Notes under the pieces: generated by a model
Database searches by the model: none
Seen by the model: only the letters and a program-made list of their open reading frames with translations
Told to the model about the DNA's origin: nothing
NCBI RefSeq assembly: GCF_036409155.1
Contig: NZ_JAZGLW010000001.1
Location: 1,426,001-1,490,000, forward strand
From: Mycobacterium sp. 050128
GTDB lineage: Bacteria; Actinomycetota; Actinomycetes; Mycobacteriales; Mycobacteriaceae
Direction of reading: 5' to 3'
Length of the DNA stretch: 64,000 nt
Position numbers and translations under genes: made by a program
Part shown: positions 17,648-27,044 of the stretch, piece by piece
Layout: each line of letters starts with the position of its first letter
Position numbering within the stretch: the first letter of the stretch is position 1

Positions 17648-18250
17648 GTGCCCCTCGATGCCGCGCGCGACACCCGGGCGGTGCCGAACGCGTTGTTGAC
17701 CGCCGCCTCCGACACGTTGCGCCAGCTGGGGCCCAGGCGCTTCAGCCTCACGGCCGTGGCCGAAGCCGCCGGCGTTTCGCGTGGCACCGTCCACAATGTG
17801 TTGGGCACCCGCGACAACGCAATTGCCACCGCACTCAACCAGCTGGCCGCCGGTTTCATCGACACCATGGCCGTCGAGATCGCCAAGGAAGCCACCCTGG
17901 CCGAGCAGGCGGCGGCGGTCGCGGTGCTGATCTGTGCGCATCGTCAACGCTCGCAATCGATGCCGCGCGGCCTGGATCGCGGCATCCTGGTCCTGCTGTT
18001 GGACCACGGCGGCGACGAGTTGATGCGCCGTGCGATCGAATTGTGGAAGCCCTTGGTCAAAGCCGCCCAGCGGAACGGAGAAGTCGGTCCGACGGTCGAC
18101 GCGGCACGTGCTAGCGAATGGATCGTGCGAATGCTATTCAGTTTCGAGCTAATCCCCCCGATCGCGGTCAACCTCGACAATCCCCGTGCCGTGCGCCGGT
18201 ACGTCTGCGATCACATCGTCGCCGGCCTGACCGGGGCCGACCGTGTCTGA
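17648..18250 (+). CDS. TetR family transcriptional regulator
   Basis: A 200-residue TetR-type protein. The HTH region is LTAASDTLRQLGPRRFSLTAVAEAAGVSRGTVHNVLGTRDN. The start is GTG immediately after a perfect inverted repeat, so the transcript is probably leaderless and self-repressed. It heads an operon: its stop overlaps the GTG of the flavin monooxygenase gene by eight bases, and the SDR gene overlaps that one in turn. It is therefore likely to sense a substrate or product of those two oxidoreductases. Confidence 0.85.
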   Translation: MPLDAARDTRAVPNALLTAASDTLRQLGPRRFSLTAVAEAAGVSRGTVHNVLGTRDNAIATALNQLAAGFIDTMAVEIAKEATLAEQAAAVAVLICAHRQRSQSMPRGLDRGILVLLLDHGGDELMRRAIELWKPLVKAAQRNGEVGPTVDAARASEWIVRMLFSFELIPPIAVNLDNPRAVRRYVCDHIVAGLTGADRV

Positions 18251-19820
18251 ACCCGACTACGAAGTGGCGATCATCGGTGCCGGGCCGGGCGGGATCGCCG
18301 CGGCGAAGTTGTTGCGCGACAAGGGCATCAATGACTTCATCATTTTAGACCGCGGACCCGACTTCGGCGGCACCTGGCGGGATAATCACTACCCCGGCCT
18401 GGCCGTCGACATCCCGGTGCTCTGGTACCAGTTGTCCTTCGCGCCGAACCCCAACTGGACTCGGTTCTTCGCGCCGGGACCGGAGATCTACCAGTATCTG
18501 CGCGACACCGCGGCCCGCTTCAAGCTCTACAAGCACCTGCGCGCCAATGCCGAAGTCGTACAACAACAATGGGACGCAGCGGGCAGTCGGTGGCACCTTT
18601 CGATCAAGGATCAGCCGCCGGTGTCGGCGCGCTTCGTGATCAACTCGGTAGGCGGCTATGTCAACGCCAAGAACGTGATCGACATCGACGGCGTCGACGA
18701 CTTCGTCGGCACCATCCTGCGGCCAAATGCCTGGGACGACGACTACGACACCGCGGGTAAACACATCGCCATCATCGGCACCGGTTCCAGTGGGGTCCAG
18801 ATTGCCGGAGCTTTATCGAGCCAGGCCGCCAGTCTGGTTGTCTATCAGCGCACTCCGGCGTGGGTACTGCCCAAGGTCGACTTCGACATCGCGCCCTGGA
18901 TGCGCCGGCTGTTGCGGTTGCCCGGCATGGCCGGTGCCGTCAATGCCCTGGGGCGGGCCAGCATGGACGCCTTCATGCTTGCGCCGCTGATGCATCTGCT
19001 GCCGCTGCTGCCCGACCGGGTACTCACGCGCGTCATGCCGCTTTACGACGCCTGGTGCCGGCTGCTGTACCGATTGCTGCTGCGCGCAGTGGTCGAGGAT
19101 CCGCAGACGCGCCGAGCGCTGGTTCCCCGCTATGGCCTGCTCGCCAAGCGTCCGGTCATCTCCAGCAGCTTCCTGCCCGTGTTCAACCACGTGGGCACGC
19201 AGCTGATCACCACCCCGATCGAGCGCATCACCCGCACCGGCATCCGCACCGCCGACGGCACCGATCGTCCCGCCGATCTGATCGTGTTGGCCACGGGCTA
19301 CGAGCTGTGGACCGATCCTGAGACGTACCGTCCCGGAACGATTCTGGGCGATAACGGCTTTGATCTTGCGCGGTATTACCGCGCCGAGGGGTTGCGCAGC
19401 TATTCCGGGACCGCGCATCCGCGGCTGCCCAACCGGTGGGAGATCGTCGGACCGCTGGGCTTCGTCGGATTCGCCTGGCCCGACTTCGTCGAGACGATGG
19501 CCGCGCACGCCGTGCGCATGATCGACGAGGTACGACAGCGCGGCGCGACATCCGTCGCGGTCCGCCAATCCGCGTTCGACCGCTGGAACGATCGGATGCA
19601 CCGGCAAGGCAAGGCCGTTCGCCTCTACCTGACGGCCTGCAACCCCGGCCTGTCCACCTACTTTGTGAACTCGCAGCGCGACACCGTCTACCACCGCCCG
19701 CAGACCATCACCGCGTCGCGGCGGTTCAGCCGGCGATCGCCGTTGACGGACTACGAGTTTCGTACCCAGCCCGCCGTCCAGCCCGAGCCGGCACCGTCAG
19801 TGGAGGAGCTATCGGCATGA
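18243..19820 (+). CDS. Flavin-containing / Baeyer-Villiger-type monooxygenase
   Basis: A 525-residue FAD- and NADPH-binding monooxygenase. The FAD Rossmann motif is GAGPGGIAAAKLL (residue 13 on), followed by the GGTWRDNHYPG stretch, and the NADPH motif is GTGSSGVQIAGAL. The BVMO fingerprint FxGxxxHxxxWP is read here as FVGTILRPNAWD: the His is replaced by Arg and the Pro by Asp. It could be an atypical Baeyer-Villiger enzyme or a hydroxylating relative. Substrates of the family are ketones, sterols or amines. It is translationally coupled to the TetR gene before it and the SDR after it. Confidence 0.86.
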   Translation: MSEPDYEVAIIGAGPGGIAAAKLLRDKGINDFIILDRGPDFGGTWRDNHYPGLAVDIPVLWYQLSFAPNPNWTRFFAPGPEIYQYLRDTAARFKLYKHLRANAEVVQQQWDAAGSRWHLSIKDQPPVSARFVINSVGGYVNAKNVIDIDGVDDFVGTILRPNAWDDDYDTAGKHIAIIGTGSSGVQIAGALSSQAASLVVYQRTPAWVLPKVDFDIAPWMRRLLRLPGMAGAVNALGRASMDAFMLAPLMHLLPLLPDRVLTRVMPLYDAWCRLLYRLLLRAVVEDPQTRRALVPRYGLLAKRPVISSSFLPVFNHVGTQLITTPIERITRTGIRTADGTDRPADLIVLATGYELWTDPETYRPGTILGDNGFDLARYYRAEGLRSYSGTAHPRLPNRWEIVGPLGFVGFAWPDFVETMAAHAVRMIDEVRQRGATSVAVRQSAFDRWNDRMHRQGKAVRLYLTACNPGLSTYFVNSQRDTVYHRPQTITASRRFSRRSPLTDYEFRTQPAVQPEPAPSVEELSA

Positions 19821-20644
19821 GCGAAACCGCCACCCCGTTGGTCGGGAAGGTCGCCTTCGTGACGGGAGCCGCCCGAGGACAGGGCCGCTCACACTGCATC
19901 CGGCTGGCCCGGGCCGGAGCCGACATCGTCGCGATCGACGCGTGCGCGCCGGTCGCCGAGCACAACGGCTATCCCCCGGCGACACCCGAAGACCTCACCG
20001 AGACGGTCAATCTGGTCGAGGGTGCAGGCCGCAAGATCCTCGCCGAGGAGGTCGACGTCCGCGACCTGGCCGGCCAGCAGCGCGTCGTGTCGAATGCGAT
20101 CGAACAGTTCGGACGGCTCGACATCGTGGTGGCCAATGCCGGGGTGCTGAATTGGGGCCGGGTGTGGGAGATTTCGGCCCAGCAGTGGCAGGAGACGCTC
20201 GATACCAACCTCACCGGGCTGTGGAACACCATGAAGTCCGTGGTGCCGGCAATGATCGACGCCGGCAATGGCGGATCGATCATCAACATCAGCTCCGCGG
20301 CCGGGATCAAGGCCGTCCCGGGCTGCGGGCATTACTGCGCAACCAAATTCGGCGTCGTCGGCCTCACCAACTCGCTGGCGGTCGAACTCGGCGAATTCGG
20401 CATCCGCGTCAACTCGGTGCACCCCTACGGCACCGACACCCCGATGGGCAACGACCTGTCGATGTACAAGGTCTTTCAGGACCACCCGCACTACATCCAC
20501 AGCTTCTCGCCGGGCGCACTGCCGACCGATTCGCTGGCTGCCCCCGACCTGATTTCCGACATCGTCGTCTGGCTCGCCAGTGATGCGTCCTCGCTCGTCA
20601 CCGCCGCCCAAATCCCAGCTGACAAAGGCTATCTCAAGATCTGA
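19817..20644 (+). CDS. SDR oxidoreductase, mycofactocin-dependent type
   Basis: A 275-residue short-chain dehydrogenase. The nucleotide motif TGAARGQGRSHCIRLARAGADIVAIDACAP is the hallmark of the mycofactocin-coupled SDR subgroup, which holds NAD(H) tightly and passes electrons to mycofactocin. Other features are NAG in VVANAGVLNWG, catalytic Ser in NISSAAG, and YCATK as YxxxK. It starts at ATG overlapping the stop of the monooxygenase (ATGA). The likely job is interconversion of an alcohol and the ketone used by the FMO. No mycofactocin biosynthesis genes are in the window. Confidence 0.87.
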   Translation: MSETATPLVGKVAFVTGAARGQGRSHCIRLARAGADIVAIDACAPVAEHNGYPPATPEDLTETVNLVEGAGRKILAEEVDVRDLAGQQRVVSNAIEQFGRLDIVVANAGVLNWGRVWEISAQQWQETLDTNLTGLWNTMKSVVPAMIDAGNGGSIINISSAAGIKAVPGCGHYCATKFGVVGLTNSLAVELGEFGIRVNSVHPYGTDTPMGNDLSMYKVFQDHPHYIHSFSPGALPTDSLAAPDLISDIVVWLASDASSLVTAAQIPADKGYLKI

Positions 20645-20708
20645 ACCGTCGGCCTGCCAATGGCGCGCGAAGAGGACTCCCCGGATACGGCGACCCTCAA
20701 TAAGCGGA

Positions 20709-21029
20709 TTATCGACTTAGGAGTGGCCTGAGGTCGTCAAGGCGGTCGAAGAGGTGCCAGATGTATTTCGACGATCCGTCCTCACGGTGCGGATGCAGAT
20801 CGGCGAGTTCCGGGTCGGTGCAGTAGTTGTCGAAGGCTTCTCGCGATTCCCACTCCACCAGGATCAGCACCTGACGCGGTTCGATGTCGCCGAGAACCGC
20901 ATGCTGGAACTGGCCCAGCGCGACAACGCGACCACCGTGCTTGGCTACCTCGGTGGGCGACCGCCGCGAGTAGGCGCGGTACTCGTCGGCGTCGGCGATG
21001 TCGAAGAGGTTCAAGGCATAGACGCTCAT
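20709..21029 (-). CDS. DUF1330-like small dimeric alpha/beta-barrel protein
   Basis: A 106-residue protein beginning MSVYALNLFDIADADEYRAYSRRSPTEVAKHGGRVVALGQF, with VLILVEWESREAFDNYCTDPELADLHPHREDGSSKYIWHLFDRL. The pattern (Glu-Tyr pair early, W-E-S, F-x-x-Y near residue 75) is that of the DUF1330 / ferredoxin-like dimeric family. Its enzymatic role is unclear. It converges with the SDR gene and is downstream of the antiporter on the same strand. Confidence 0.72.
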   Translation of the reverse strand: MSVYALNLFDIADADEYRAYSRRSPTEVAKHGGRVVALGQFQHAVLGDIEPRQVLILVEWESREAFDNYCTDPELADLHPHREDGSSKYIWHLFDRLDDLRPLLSR

Positions 21030-21091
21030 GTCAAAGACGTTACGTGTTCCTGCGATTCGCCGCTCTTGAGGGCCGGCCCTGCAGATGCGGG

Positions 21092-22171
21092 TCAACCCCA
21101 CCAGAACGCTGCGGCGATGATCCCGTAGAGCACGACGAGAGTGGCGCCTTCGAGCCACGTCGATTCGCCGTCGAACGAGATGAACGCGGTGAGGATGACG
21201 GCGAGCAGCAACGCCACCACCAACATCGGGCTGAAGACCAGGGTCAGCCCGGCCATGCCGGTGACCTGCGAGATGAGCACCAGCGCCGGTCCCAGCACCA
21301 GCGAGATCTGCAGTGGCGAATTGAGAACGACCGAGAATGCGTACGCGGATTGTCCTTTGGCGGCAAGCTGGATGCCGACGAAGTTCTCTACCGCGTTGCC
21401 GGCGATCGCGACCACGACCAGGCCTGCGAACACCTCGGAGATGTTGAGTGCGTGCATGGCCGGTTGCAGCGCGTCGACGAACCACTCCGACACGAAGGCC
21501 GCCAGAACCCCGGCGCCGGCGAGCATGCCGATCGCGAGCCAGACCGGCCAGCGCGGGTGTTCATGAGATACAGCGGGCTCGGCCTCGTCGTCGTGCCGTC
21601 GCAACGATGCCGGTAGGGACAACGCGAACAAAGCGAGCAGCAGCACCGAAACGACGATCGACAGTGCGTCCTCGTGGTGGGAGGCCGGGGTGTGGACCCA
21701 GTAAGCCACCGACGGGATCGACAGCGCCGTAACCGACAGCAACATCAACACCGTCACGGTGCGGGCACGGTGCGATCCGAGTTGCTGAGTGCCGTGACGA
21801 AGTCCTCCGGCCACGAATGCGAGACCCAATACGAGCAGCAGATTGGCCAAGACGGACCCGACCAGAGCCGCGCGGACCACGTCGACCAGGCCATGCCGGA
21901 GGCTGAACAGGCAGATGAAGAGCTCGGGAAGGTTGCCAAGCGCCGACTGGAGCACCCCGGTGGCGCCGGCTCCAAAGCGGTCGCCGAGCTGATCCACACT
22001 GTGGCCGACCAGCGCCGCGAGCATACCCACCGCGGCGGCGGCGACCAGGAAGGTCAGCACCGAGTTCCAGTCGCCGAAATGGGCGAACCCCGCACCCAGC
22101 ACGAACACCGCCGAGAGGAGCAACAGGATTCGGTCGGACCGGACCAGTACGGGCGTGGCGGCGTCCGGCAT
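21092..22171 (-). CDS. Ca2+/H+ antiporter-like cation exchanger (CaCA superfamily)
   Basis: A 359-residue integral membrane protein with about eleven helices and two inverted alpha-repeats. The repeats carry GNLPELF and GNAVENF, the acidic ion-binding signatures of CAX/ChaA-type exchangers. A His/Asp/Glu-rich cytosolic loop (RRHDDEAEPAVSHEHPR) separates the halves. It should exchange calcium (or Na+/K+) for protons across the plasma membrane. The ion is inferred from the family only. Transcription is toward the DUF1330-like gene. Confidence 0.87.
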   Translation of the reverse strand: MPDAATPVLVRSDRILLLLSAVFVLGAGFAHFGDWNSVLTFLVAAAAVGMLAALVGHSVDQLGDRFGAGATGVLQSALGNLPELFICLFSLRHGLVDVVRAALVGSVLANLLLVLGLAFVAGGLRHGTQQLGSHRARTVTVLMLLSVTALSIPSVAYWVHTPASHHEDALSIVVSVLLLALFALSLPASLRRHDDEAEPAVSHEHPRWPVWLAIGMLAGAGVLAAFVSEWFVDALQPAMHALNISEVFAGLVVVAIAGNAVENFVGIQLAAKGQSAYAFSVVLNSPLQISLVLGPALVLISQVTGMAGLTLVFSPMLVVALLLAVILTAFISFDGESTWLEGATLVVLYGIIAAAFWWG

Positions 22172-22220
22172 GGACCAACCTTAATGCCCGGCGACGCGAG
22201 ATCGCGACCGCTCCTCGCCC

Positions 22221-23075
22221 CTACCCCAGGCTGACGAGTTGCTCGACCGAGTCCTTGGGTAGCTCACCGTCGACAACCGCGGTGACGGTCATGTTTTGCA
22301 GGTTGATGGCGCCGCCATGGTTGTCCAGGAAAGCGGTGTCGGCGGCATCCCGGCCCGTGGCAATACGGACCATGGACTGGCGAGGGGCCAGGCAGGTGGC
22401 GTCGACGACCTGCCAGACACCGTCGATCAGTGCCTCGGCCACGGCGTGAAAATCCATCGGCTGGCAGCCCGGCGCATACACCGCAACCAGTCGGGCCGGG
22501 ACATGGACCGCCCGCAGCAGCGCGATCACCAGATGGGCATAGTCGCGGCACACGCCGGCGCCCGCGAGCAAGGTGTCGGCGGCCCCGTCGATCGGATCAC
22601 TAGAACCGGGAACATAATTCAGCCGGGTGCCGACCCACGACGAGACCTTCTCGAGCAGAGTCACCGAGGTGCCGTACTGCTGGAATTCGGTTGCGGCGAA
22701 CCCGAAGAACTTGTCGGCTTCGGCGTACCTGCTCGGGCGCAAATAGGTGATGGCGTCGATATCGGTGACGGGGTCGGGGTCCGCGTGGCCGAGAACCGTC
22801 GCTTCGTATGACAGGGTCACCGTTCCCTTGTCGGCCGGCACGAGATGAATTCGGGTCTGGTGCGCGCCGATGATCTCGCGCGGTTCGACGGCCTTGCCGT
22901 TGTGCTTGATGGTCAGCGACTCGCTCACCTCGATGCCGGGTTGACGGCTGACCGCGATCTGGAAATCCAGCACCGCGGGTTCGGTCACCTCGACTTCCAT
23001 CTCCGCGCCAACGCTGCGGCTGACGTCGGACGTGCTGCCGTCGTTCGTCGCGGTGCGACGTCTCCATGCAGGCAT
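22221..23075 (-). CDS. Transglutaminase-like cysteine protease-fold protein
   Basis: A 284-residue protein with an N-terminal beta domain (bacterial transglutaminase N-terminal type) and a transglutaminase-like core. The triad is visible: Cys in GAGVCRDYAHLVIALLRA, His in MDFHAVAEALI, and Asp in VVDATCLAP. Mycobacteria have several such cytosolic proteins; they may act as peptidases or amide-exchange enzymes. ATG at 23075 was preferred because GAGAGG lies nine bases upstream; ATG at 23000 is an alternative. It follows the CocE gene on the same strand after 130 bases. Confidence 0.84.
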   Translation of the reverse strand: MPAWRRRTATNDGSTSDVSRSVGAEMEVEVTEPAVLDFQIAVSRQPGIEVSESLTIKHNGKAVEPREIIGAHQTRIHLVPADKGTVTLSYEATVLGHADPDPVTDIDAITYLRPSRYAEADKFFGFAATEFQQYGTSVTLLEKVSSWVGTRLNYVPGSSDPIDGAADTLLAGAGVCRDYAHLVIALLRAVHVPARLVAVYAPGCQPMDFHAVAEALIDGVWQVVDATCLAPRQSMVRIATGRDAADTAFLDNHGGAINLQNMTVTAVVDGELPKDSVEQLVSLG

Positions 23076-23205
23076 ACGATCAAGCCTCTCGTCAAAGCGA
23101 GCCGAATCCCGCGCGCTGCTTGGCAGGGCTTTCGTTTACGCACTTTCTACCGCACAACGCCTCCGGCCGCTCGTCGGCAGCCAGTACGGTTCGCGTCGGG
23201 GCGCG

Positions 23206-24879
23206 TCACTCGTGCGGCCCCGTCTGCACGACGGGCAGGTCCAGACGCGACGCCGCGTGCGCGACGGTGTGGCGTGACTGCTTCATCGCGAGGGCGGTCA
23301 GTGGCGGTTCGCCCGTGCCGAGATTGCGGGCGTAGTGCGGGTGCGAGCCGCCGGCAATCATCAGCCTGATCCTTGTCCCGGCTCGGAAGCGGTGGGCGAT
23401 GGCATCCAAAGTGATTCGCACGGTTGGGTCTTGGTCGACACGGCGTACGAAGCCCTCGGAAACATTGCGCGAGCGACCGCGCGAATCGACCTCGCTGAGC
23501 CGGACGAAGACATCGGCGTGAGGATTGTCGGTGGAATGTTGCAGTTCCACCGATGGCGTTCCGATGACCTCCCAGTCGTGCGTCAACGGCGCTGTAGTGA
23601 AGGTGATCACGTCGCGTCGGAGGCTCAGTGCGGTGTCGTCCCGATACCCGACATTGGAAGCGGACAGCAGCGGCCCGCCGATCGTCGGAGTGGGATCGGC
23701 GGGGTCGTAGGTGAATCGTGACGCCGACTCGTCGGTGACCGCAGCTCGCGACAGCGCGGCACCCGGATTGAGATACAGCGTGCGGGTTCGGCTCGCGGGT
23801 GGCCAGTCGGGTAGGTCGCGCCAGCCCGGTCCGCCCGTGACGAAGATGCGCACCGGACTCCGCGCCACCGAACTCTCGCCGGCGAGATGCCTTGCCAGCC
23901 ATGGCAGTGTCTCGCGTGTGATCAGTCCGGCCGACTTACCCAACATCTCGAGGTGTGTCCACGCACCGATGTGCAGCGCGGGATTTGACCCGTTGGCCTT
24001 CAGCCGCCGATACTGCTCGAGCGTCTGGCCAAGGAACAGGTCCTGCCACCCACCGATCAGCAACACCGGAATCCTCGTGCGGTCCGGGGCCGCCTCGACG
24101 TCGGCGCGCCGCCAGTACTCGTCGCTGACGCCGCTGTGTTCCAGCGCGTCTTCGTACCACGATGCTCCCGCCCCCAGCAGGTCCCGTCCGCTGCGGCCCA
24201 ACGGCAGCCGGTTTGCCGCCGCCCGCACACCACGCTCGGAAGTGAACTGCCGCAGCGTCCTTCGCGCGGGGCCGCCGATCTCTTGATTCGCGACCTGAGC
24301 ACACCACCACAACACGTTGTTCAAGGCGAGCCCGCCGTTGCGTGCAATGAGCGACTTGGACTCGTGGGGTCCGACGATGATGACCGCGGTGACAAGTTCG
24401 GGGGGCGGGTCGACGAGCAGCGCCCATTGGGTGAAGCCCAGATACGACTGGCCGATCGTGGCGAAGGTGCCGGTGAACCAGGGTTGGTCCCGCAGCCACG
24501 CCACAGTGTCGGCCCCGTCTTCGACCTCGTGCGTGGCCGGTTCGAATTCGCCATCGGAGCCGAATGTGCCTCGCACACTTTGTAATACGACGTGATAGCC
24601 GCGTTGGGCATATAGCTGGGCGTATATCCACGACACCGGAGCGCCGCGGCCGTACGGGCAGCGCAGCAGTAATGTGCCGGCCGGTGTCGCGGTCCGCGGC
24701 AGGTAGTGGTCGGCGCGAAGGACGACGCCGTCACGCATCGGCACGGGTACGCCTTTGCGCACCGAGTAGTCGGTCGTGGCCGGGGGCAAGCCGAGCATGC
24801 GGTTCATCGCGCGATCGACGAGTCGCATTCGCGCCGAGCGTCCAAGCGTCGGCACATCTCGAATCAGCTCGTCTGGCAT
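23206..24879 (-). CDS. CocE/NonD family acyl hydrolase
   Basis: A 557-residue X-Pro dipeptidyl-peptidase/cocaine-esterase-type serine hydrolase. The N-terminal alpha/beta hydrolase part has PMRDGVVLRADHYLP, the nucleophile motif GQSYLGFTQWALL, the Asp in GGWQDLFLGQTLEQY, and the His in GAWTHLEM. The C-terminal jelly-roll domain spans from about residue 345 (LYLNPGAALS) to the end. It hydrolyses esters or acyl amides and lacks an obvious signal peptide. A short ORF overlaps its start by 16 bases, and the transglutaminase-like gene follows. Confidence 0.87.
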   Translation of the reverse strand: MPDELIRDVPTLGRSARMRLVDRAMNRMLGLPPATTDYSVRKGVPVPMRDGVVLRADHYLPRTATPAGTLLLRCPYGRGAPVSWIYAQLYAQRGYHVVLQSVRGTFGSDGEFEPATHEVEDGADTVAWLRDQPWFTGTFATIGQSYLGFTQWALLVDPPPELVTAVIIVGPHESKSLIARNGGLALNNVLWWCAQVANQEIGGPARRTLRQFTSERGVRAAANRLPLGRSGRDLLGAGASWYEDALEHSGVSDEYWRRADVEAAPDRTRIPVLLIGGWQDLFLGQTLEQYRRLKANGSNPALHIGAWTHLEMLGKSAGLITRETLPWLARHLAGESSVARSPVRIFVTGGPGWRDLPDWPPASRTRTLYLNPGAALSRAAVTDESASRFTYDPADPTPTIGGPLLSASNVGYRDDTALSLRRDVITFTTAPLTHDWEVIGTPSVELQHSTDNPHADVFVRLSEVDSRGRSRNVSEGFVRRVDQDPTVRITLDAIAHRFRAGTRIRLMIAGGSHPHYARNLGTGEPPLTALAMKQSRHTVAHAASRLDLPVVQTGPHE

Positions 24880-25106
24880 CGTGTTTCCCGGTGCGTCCAG
24901 AAATGCCAGCGATGTTCGTCGGCGAACGCCCTCCAGCCGTCGGTCGACGCGCCCGCGAGAATCAGCGCGATCGCATCGCCGACAAGGGCCTCGCTCTGCG
25001 GTTCGGTGATCCGGCCCGAGGTGACCAGGCCGCCGATGCCCTGGACGCCCGCGTTGCGGGCGGCATCGGATGGGTCGTTCACCTTGGCTGCGAACATCAG
25101 CTCCAA
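24864..25106 (-). CDS. Small hypothetical protein, possible regulator remnant
   Basis: An 80-codon frame (MELMFAAKVNDPSDAARNAGVQGIGGLVTSGRI...) overlaps the CocE start by 16 bases. Its only start is TTG, and the frame stays open upstream with a plausible peptide (VITAVDVDGVYRDGTEPALLEL) that has no accepted start codon. The helical pattern LLELMFAAK, then IGGLVTSGRI, then GDAIALILAGASTDG resembles the C-terminal ligand domain of TetR regulators without the HTH. It may be the tail of a decayed gene. Confidence in expression is low. Confidence 0.35.
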   Translation of the reverse strand: MELMFAAKVNDPSDAARNAGVQGIGGLVTSGRITEPQSEALVGDAIALILAGASTDGWRAFADEHRWHFWTHRETRCQTS

Positions 25107-25182
25107 TAGTGCGGGCTCCGTGCCGTCGCGGTAAACCCCATCGACGTCAACAGCGGTGATGACCCTGTGAACCAGGGGCCGG

Positions 25183-26175
25183 CTACATGCCAGCCTTGCT
25201 GGCCATATCGATGGCGTACTGGTTCACGAAGGTGCCCGCGGGCGGATCGCCTTTACCGCACGACCCGTCGGATTCACCCGGGCGTTTGATCCACAAGTAG
25301 GCGTCGGCGTGCGCGCCCGCGGTCGACGCGGTAGGGGCAACGCCCAAAGCCCGGCCGCTGGGGTTGCACCAATTGAGCTCGGCGTCGGGCGCCGGCCCGG
25401 CGCCGTTGCGCGAGGTGTCGATCACGTAGTGCGAACCATTGGTCAGCCCCGAAATCGCTTCGCCATAACCGATTTCGTCCTCGGTGGTGAAGAAGTTGGC
25501 GGTGTTGACGCTGAAACCCCGGGCGTGGCCGACACCGGCCTGGTTGAGCCGGCCGGCCATGTCCTCCGGGCTATGCCAGCGCAGGTGACCCGCATCGACG
25601 TAGACCGCCGCGTTCGGATCCCGGGTCAGCGTGTCGACGGCATAGCGAATCAAGTCGAAGCGTTCCTGGCGCGCATCACCCGACAGGCAGTCGGCCATGG
25701 CGAGCGCATCGGGCTCGACGATGATCGCCACTCGCGAGGCGCCGATGCCGGAAGCGATGCCGTCGATCCAGCCTCGGTAGTCGGCGCCCGACCCGAGGCC
25801 ACCGGCGGCGAAACTGCCACAGTCGCGATGCGGGATTCCATACAGCGACAGCACCGGGATGGCGCCGGCGGCATTCGCGTCGCCGACGTACTTTCCGACG
25901 GTGCCCGCCGAACCCCCCGGCACGATCCAGTAGGCCTGCGGCGTGTTGGCGATCGCAGTCAACTGGGGACTCGGCGGGTCGGCGCTCTGCGCGGCGCGCA
26001 TCGCCGCCGACGTGGGGTTGACGTAGAACGGCGCCCCGGCCAGCGGGTTGCCATCGCTGGTCAGGCGTACCGACGGCGCCGGACCGGCCTGCAGCGCAAC
26101 ACCTAGCCAGGCGACGGCCGCGACAGCCAGAAAGGGCGGAATCCACCCTGCGAGCACACGAGCAGCAAAGAACAT
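25183..26175 (-). CDS. celA1: Glycoside hydrolase family 6 cellulase, CelA1-like
   Basis: A GH6 endoglucanase-type enzyme of about 330 residues from ATG 26175. A single N-terminal membrane or signal helix (WIPPFLAVAAVAWLGVA) is followed by the catalytic domain: PLAGAPFYVNPTSAAMRAA, YWIVPG, the acid Asp in IIVEPDALAMADC, VYVDAGHLRWHS, and the conserved ending HADAYLWIKRPGESDGSCG. It closely matches mycobacterial CelA1 (Rv0062 in M. tuberculosis), which cuts beta-1,4-glucan outside the cell. The frame is open up to 26289, and the start is uncertain. In M. tuberculosis celA1 lies a few genes from dnaB; here they are 35 kb apart. Confidence 0.87.
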   Translation of the reverse strand: MFFAARVLAGWIPPFLAVAAVAWLGVALQAGPAPSVRLTSDGNPLAGAPFYVNPTSAAMRAAQSADPPSPQLTAIANTPQAYWIVPGGSAGTVGKYVGDANAAGAIPVLSLYGIPHRDCGSFAAGGLGSGADYRGWIDGIASGIGASRVAIIVEPDALAMADCLSGDARQERFDLIRYAVDTLTRDPNAAVYVDAGHLRWHSPEDMAGRLNQAGVGHARGFSVNTANFFTTEDEIGYGEAISGLTNGSHYVIDTSRNGAGPAPDAELNWCNPSGRALGVAPTASTAGAHADAYLWIKRPGESDGSCGKGDPPAGTFVNQYAIDMASKAGM

Positions 26176-27044
26176 CACTCCAGGGAAATTAGCGTGCCAT
26201 GACATCGAGGGCGAATCGCGGGTGGCAGTTGCGGCCGGGCAGCTTGATGACGCACTGCCCGGGCTTTGCCCGTCGGCCCGATCGGACAATAGGGACTGCG
26301 TCAGCTGATCCCCTGAAGTCCTCGTCGAGGGGTGTGGATGTCACCGCGAGCGCTCGCATCGATCATTGGAATCGCTCGTACCGGCGGCGGTTGCTCGGCT
26401 ACTTCTGGCCGGGCGCTTTCGCGCGACAAGGTCAGGTGCCCCGGCGCCGGGGACAGCGCCGATTCCCGGTACGTGACGGCATGGCGACCTCTGGTTCCGA
26501 TGGACGCCTCGAGCGCGGCCACCTTGGAGGCGATCCCCGACAAGCGTGCGTCAAAAGGCAAGACCGTCAAGCTAGTTGGCATGAGCAACAACAGCGCACA
26601 ACGTCACGCCCAATTGAGCCTGTTGCTCGCCCGCCGCCCACCAATAACTGCTGTTAACTTGAGATGACCTGTCCGATATCGCAATTCGGTGGCGACAAGG
26701 CCTGTTAAGAGACAGAGCGCCGAAACATGCTGCACACCAATGGTTAACTCTTCCGATCCTTGCCACGTCGACAAACATGATGTGCGTAGGGCAATACAAT
26801 CTTGCTCGGATTGACGTAAGGCCGTCTTTGCGGTAGACCGTCTGTCCTGCAACAACATTCGAAAGTTTGCGCTTTCGGGTCTGCCTGTTTAGTTTCATCA
26901 GATCAACCCGATCGCGCGAGAGCTGCGGCGATCTTGAATCGCCAGCTATTCCTCAGGGGTTCAATTAAATGTTGCCTAATCCATGGGCACATAACACCAT
27001 CGCGCGCTAAGCCATATCCACTTGAGCGCACGAGGAGGTCACCG
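26176..27044. other. Long intergenic region upstream of the subtilase gene
   Basis: About 870 bases with no gene supported on either strand. Frames of 96-111 codons exist on both strands (for example minus 26572-26898, MKLNRQTRKRKLSNVV...), but none has a recognisable domain or a good ribosome site. Base composition becomes more A/T-rich from about 26650. A strong GAGGAGG ribosome site for the next gene lies at about 27032. It separates celA1 from the protease module and probably contains its promoter. Confidence 0.5.

Noticed and set aside
26332..26898. ORFs of 108-111 codons on both strands before the propeller-subtilase
   Set aside because: No domain, no ribosome site and no coding-like codon pattern; the frames overlap each other.
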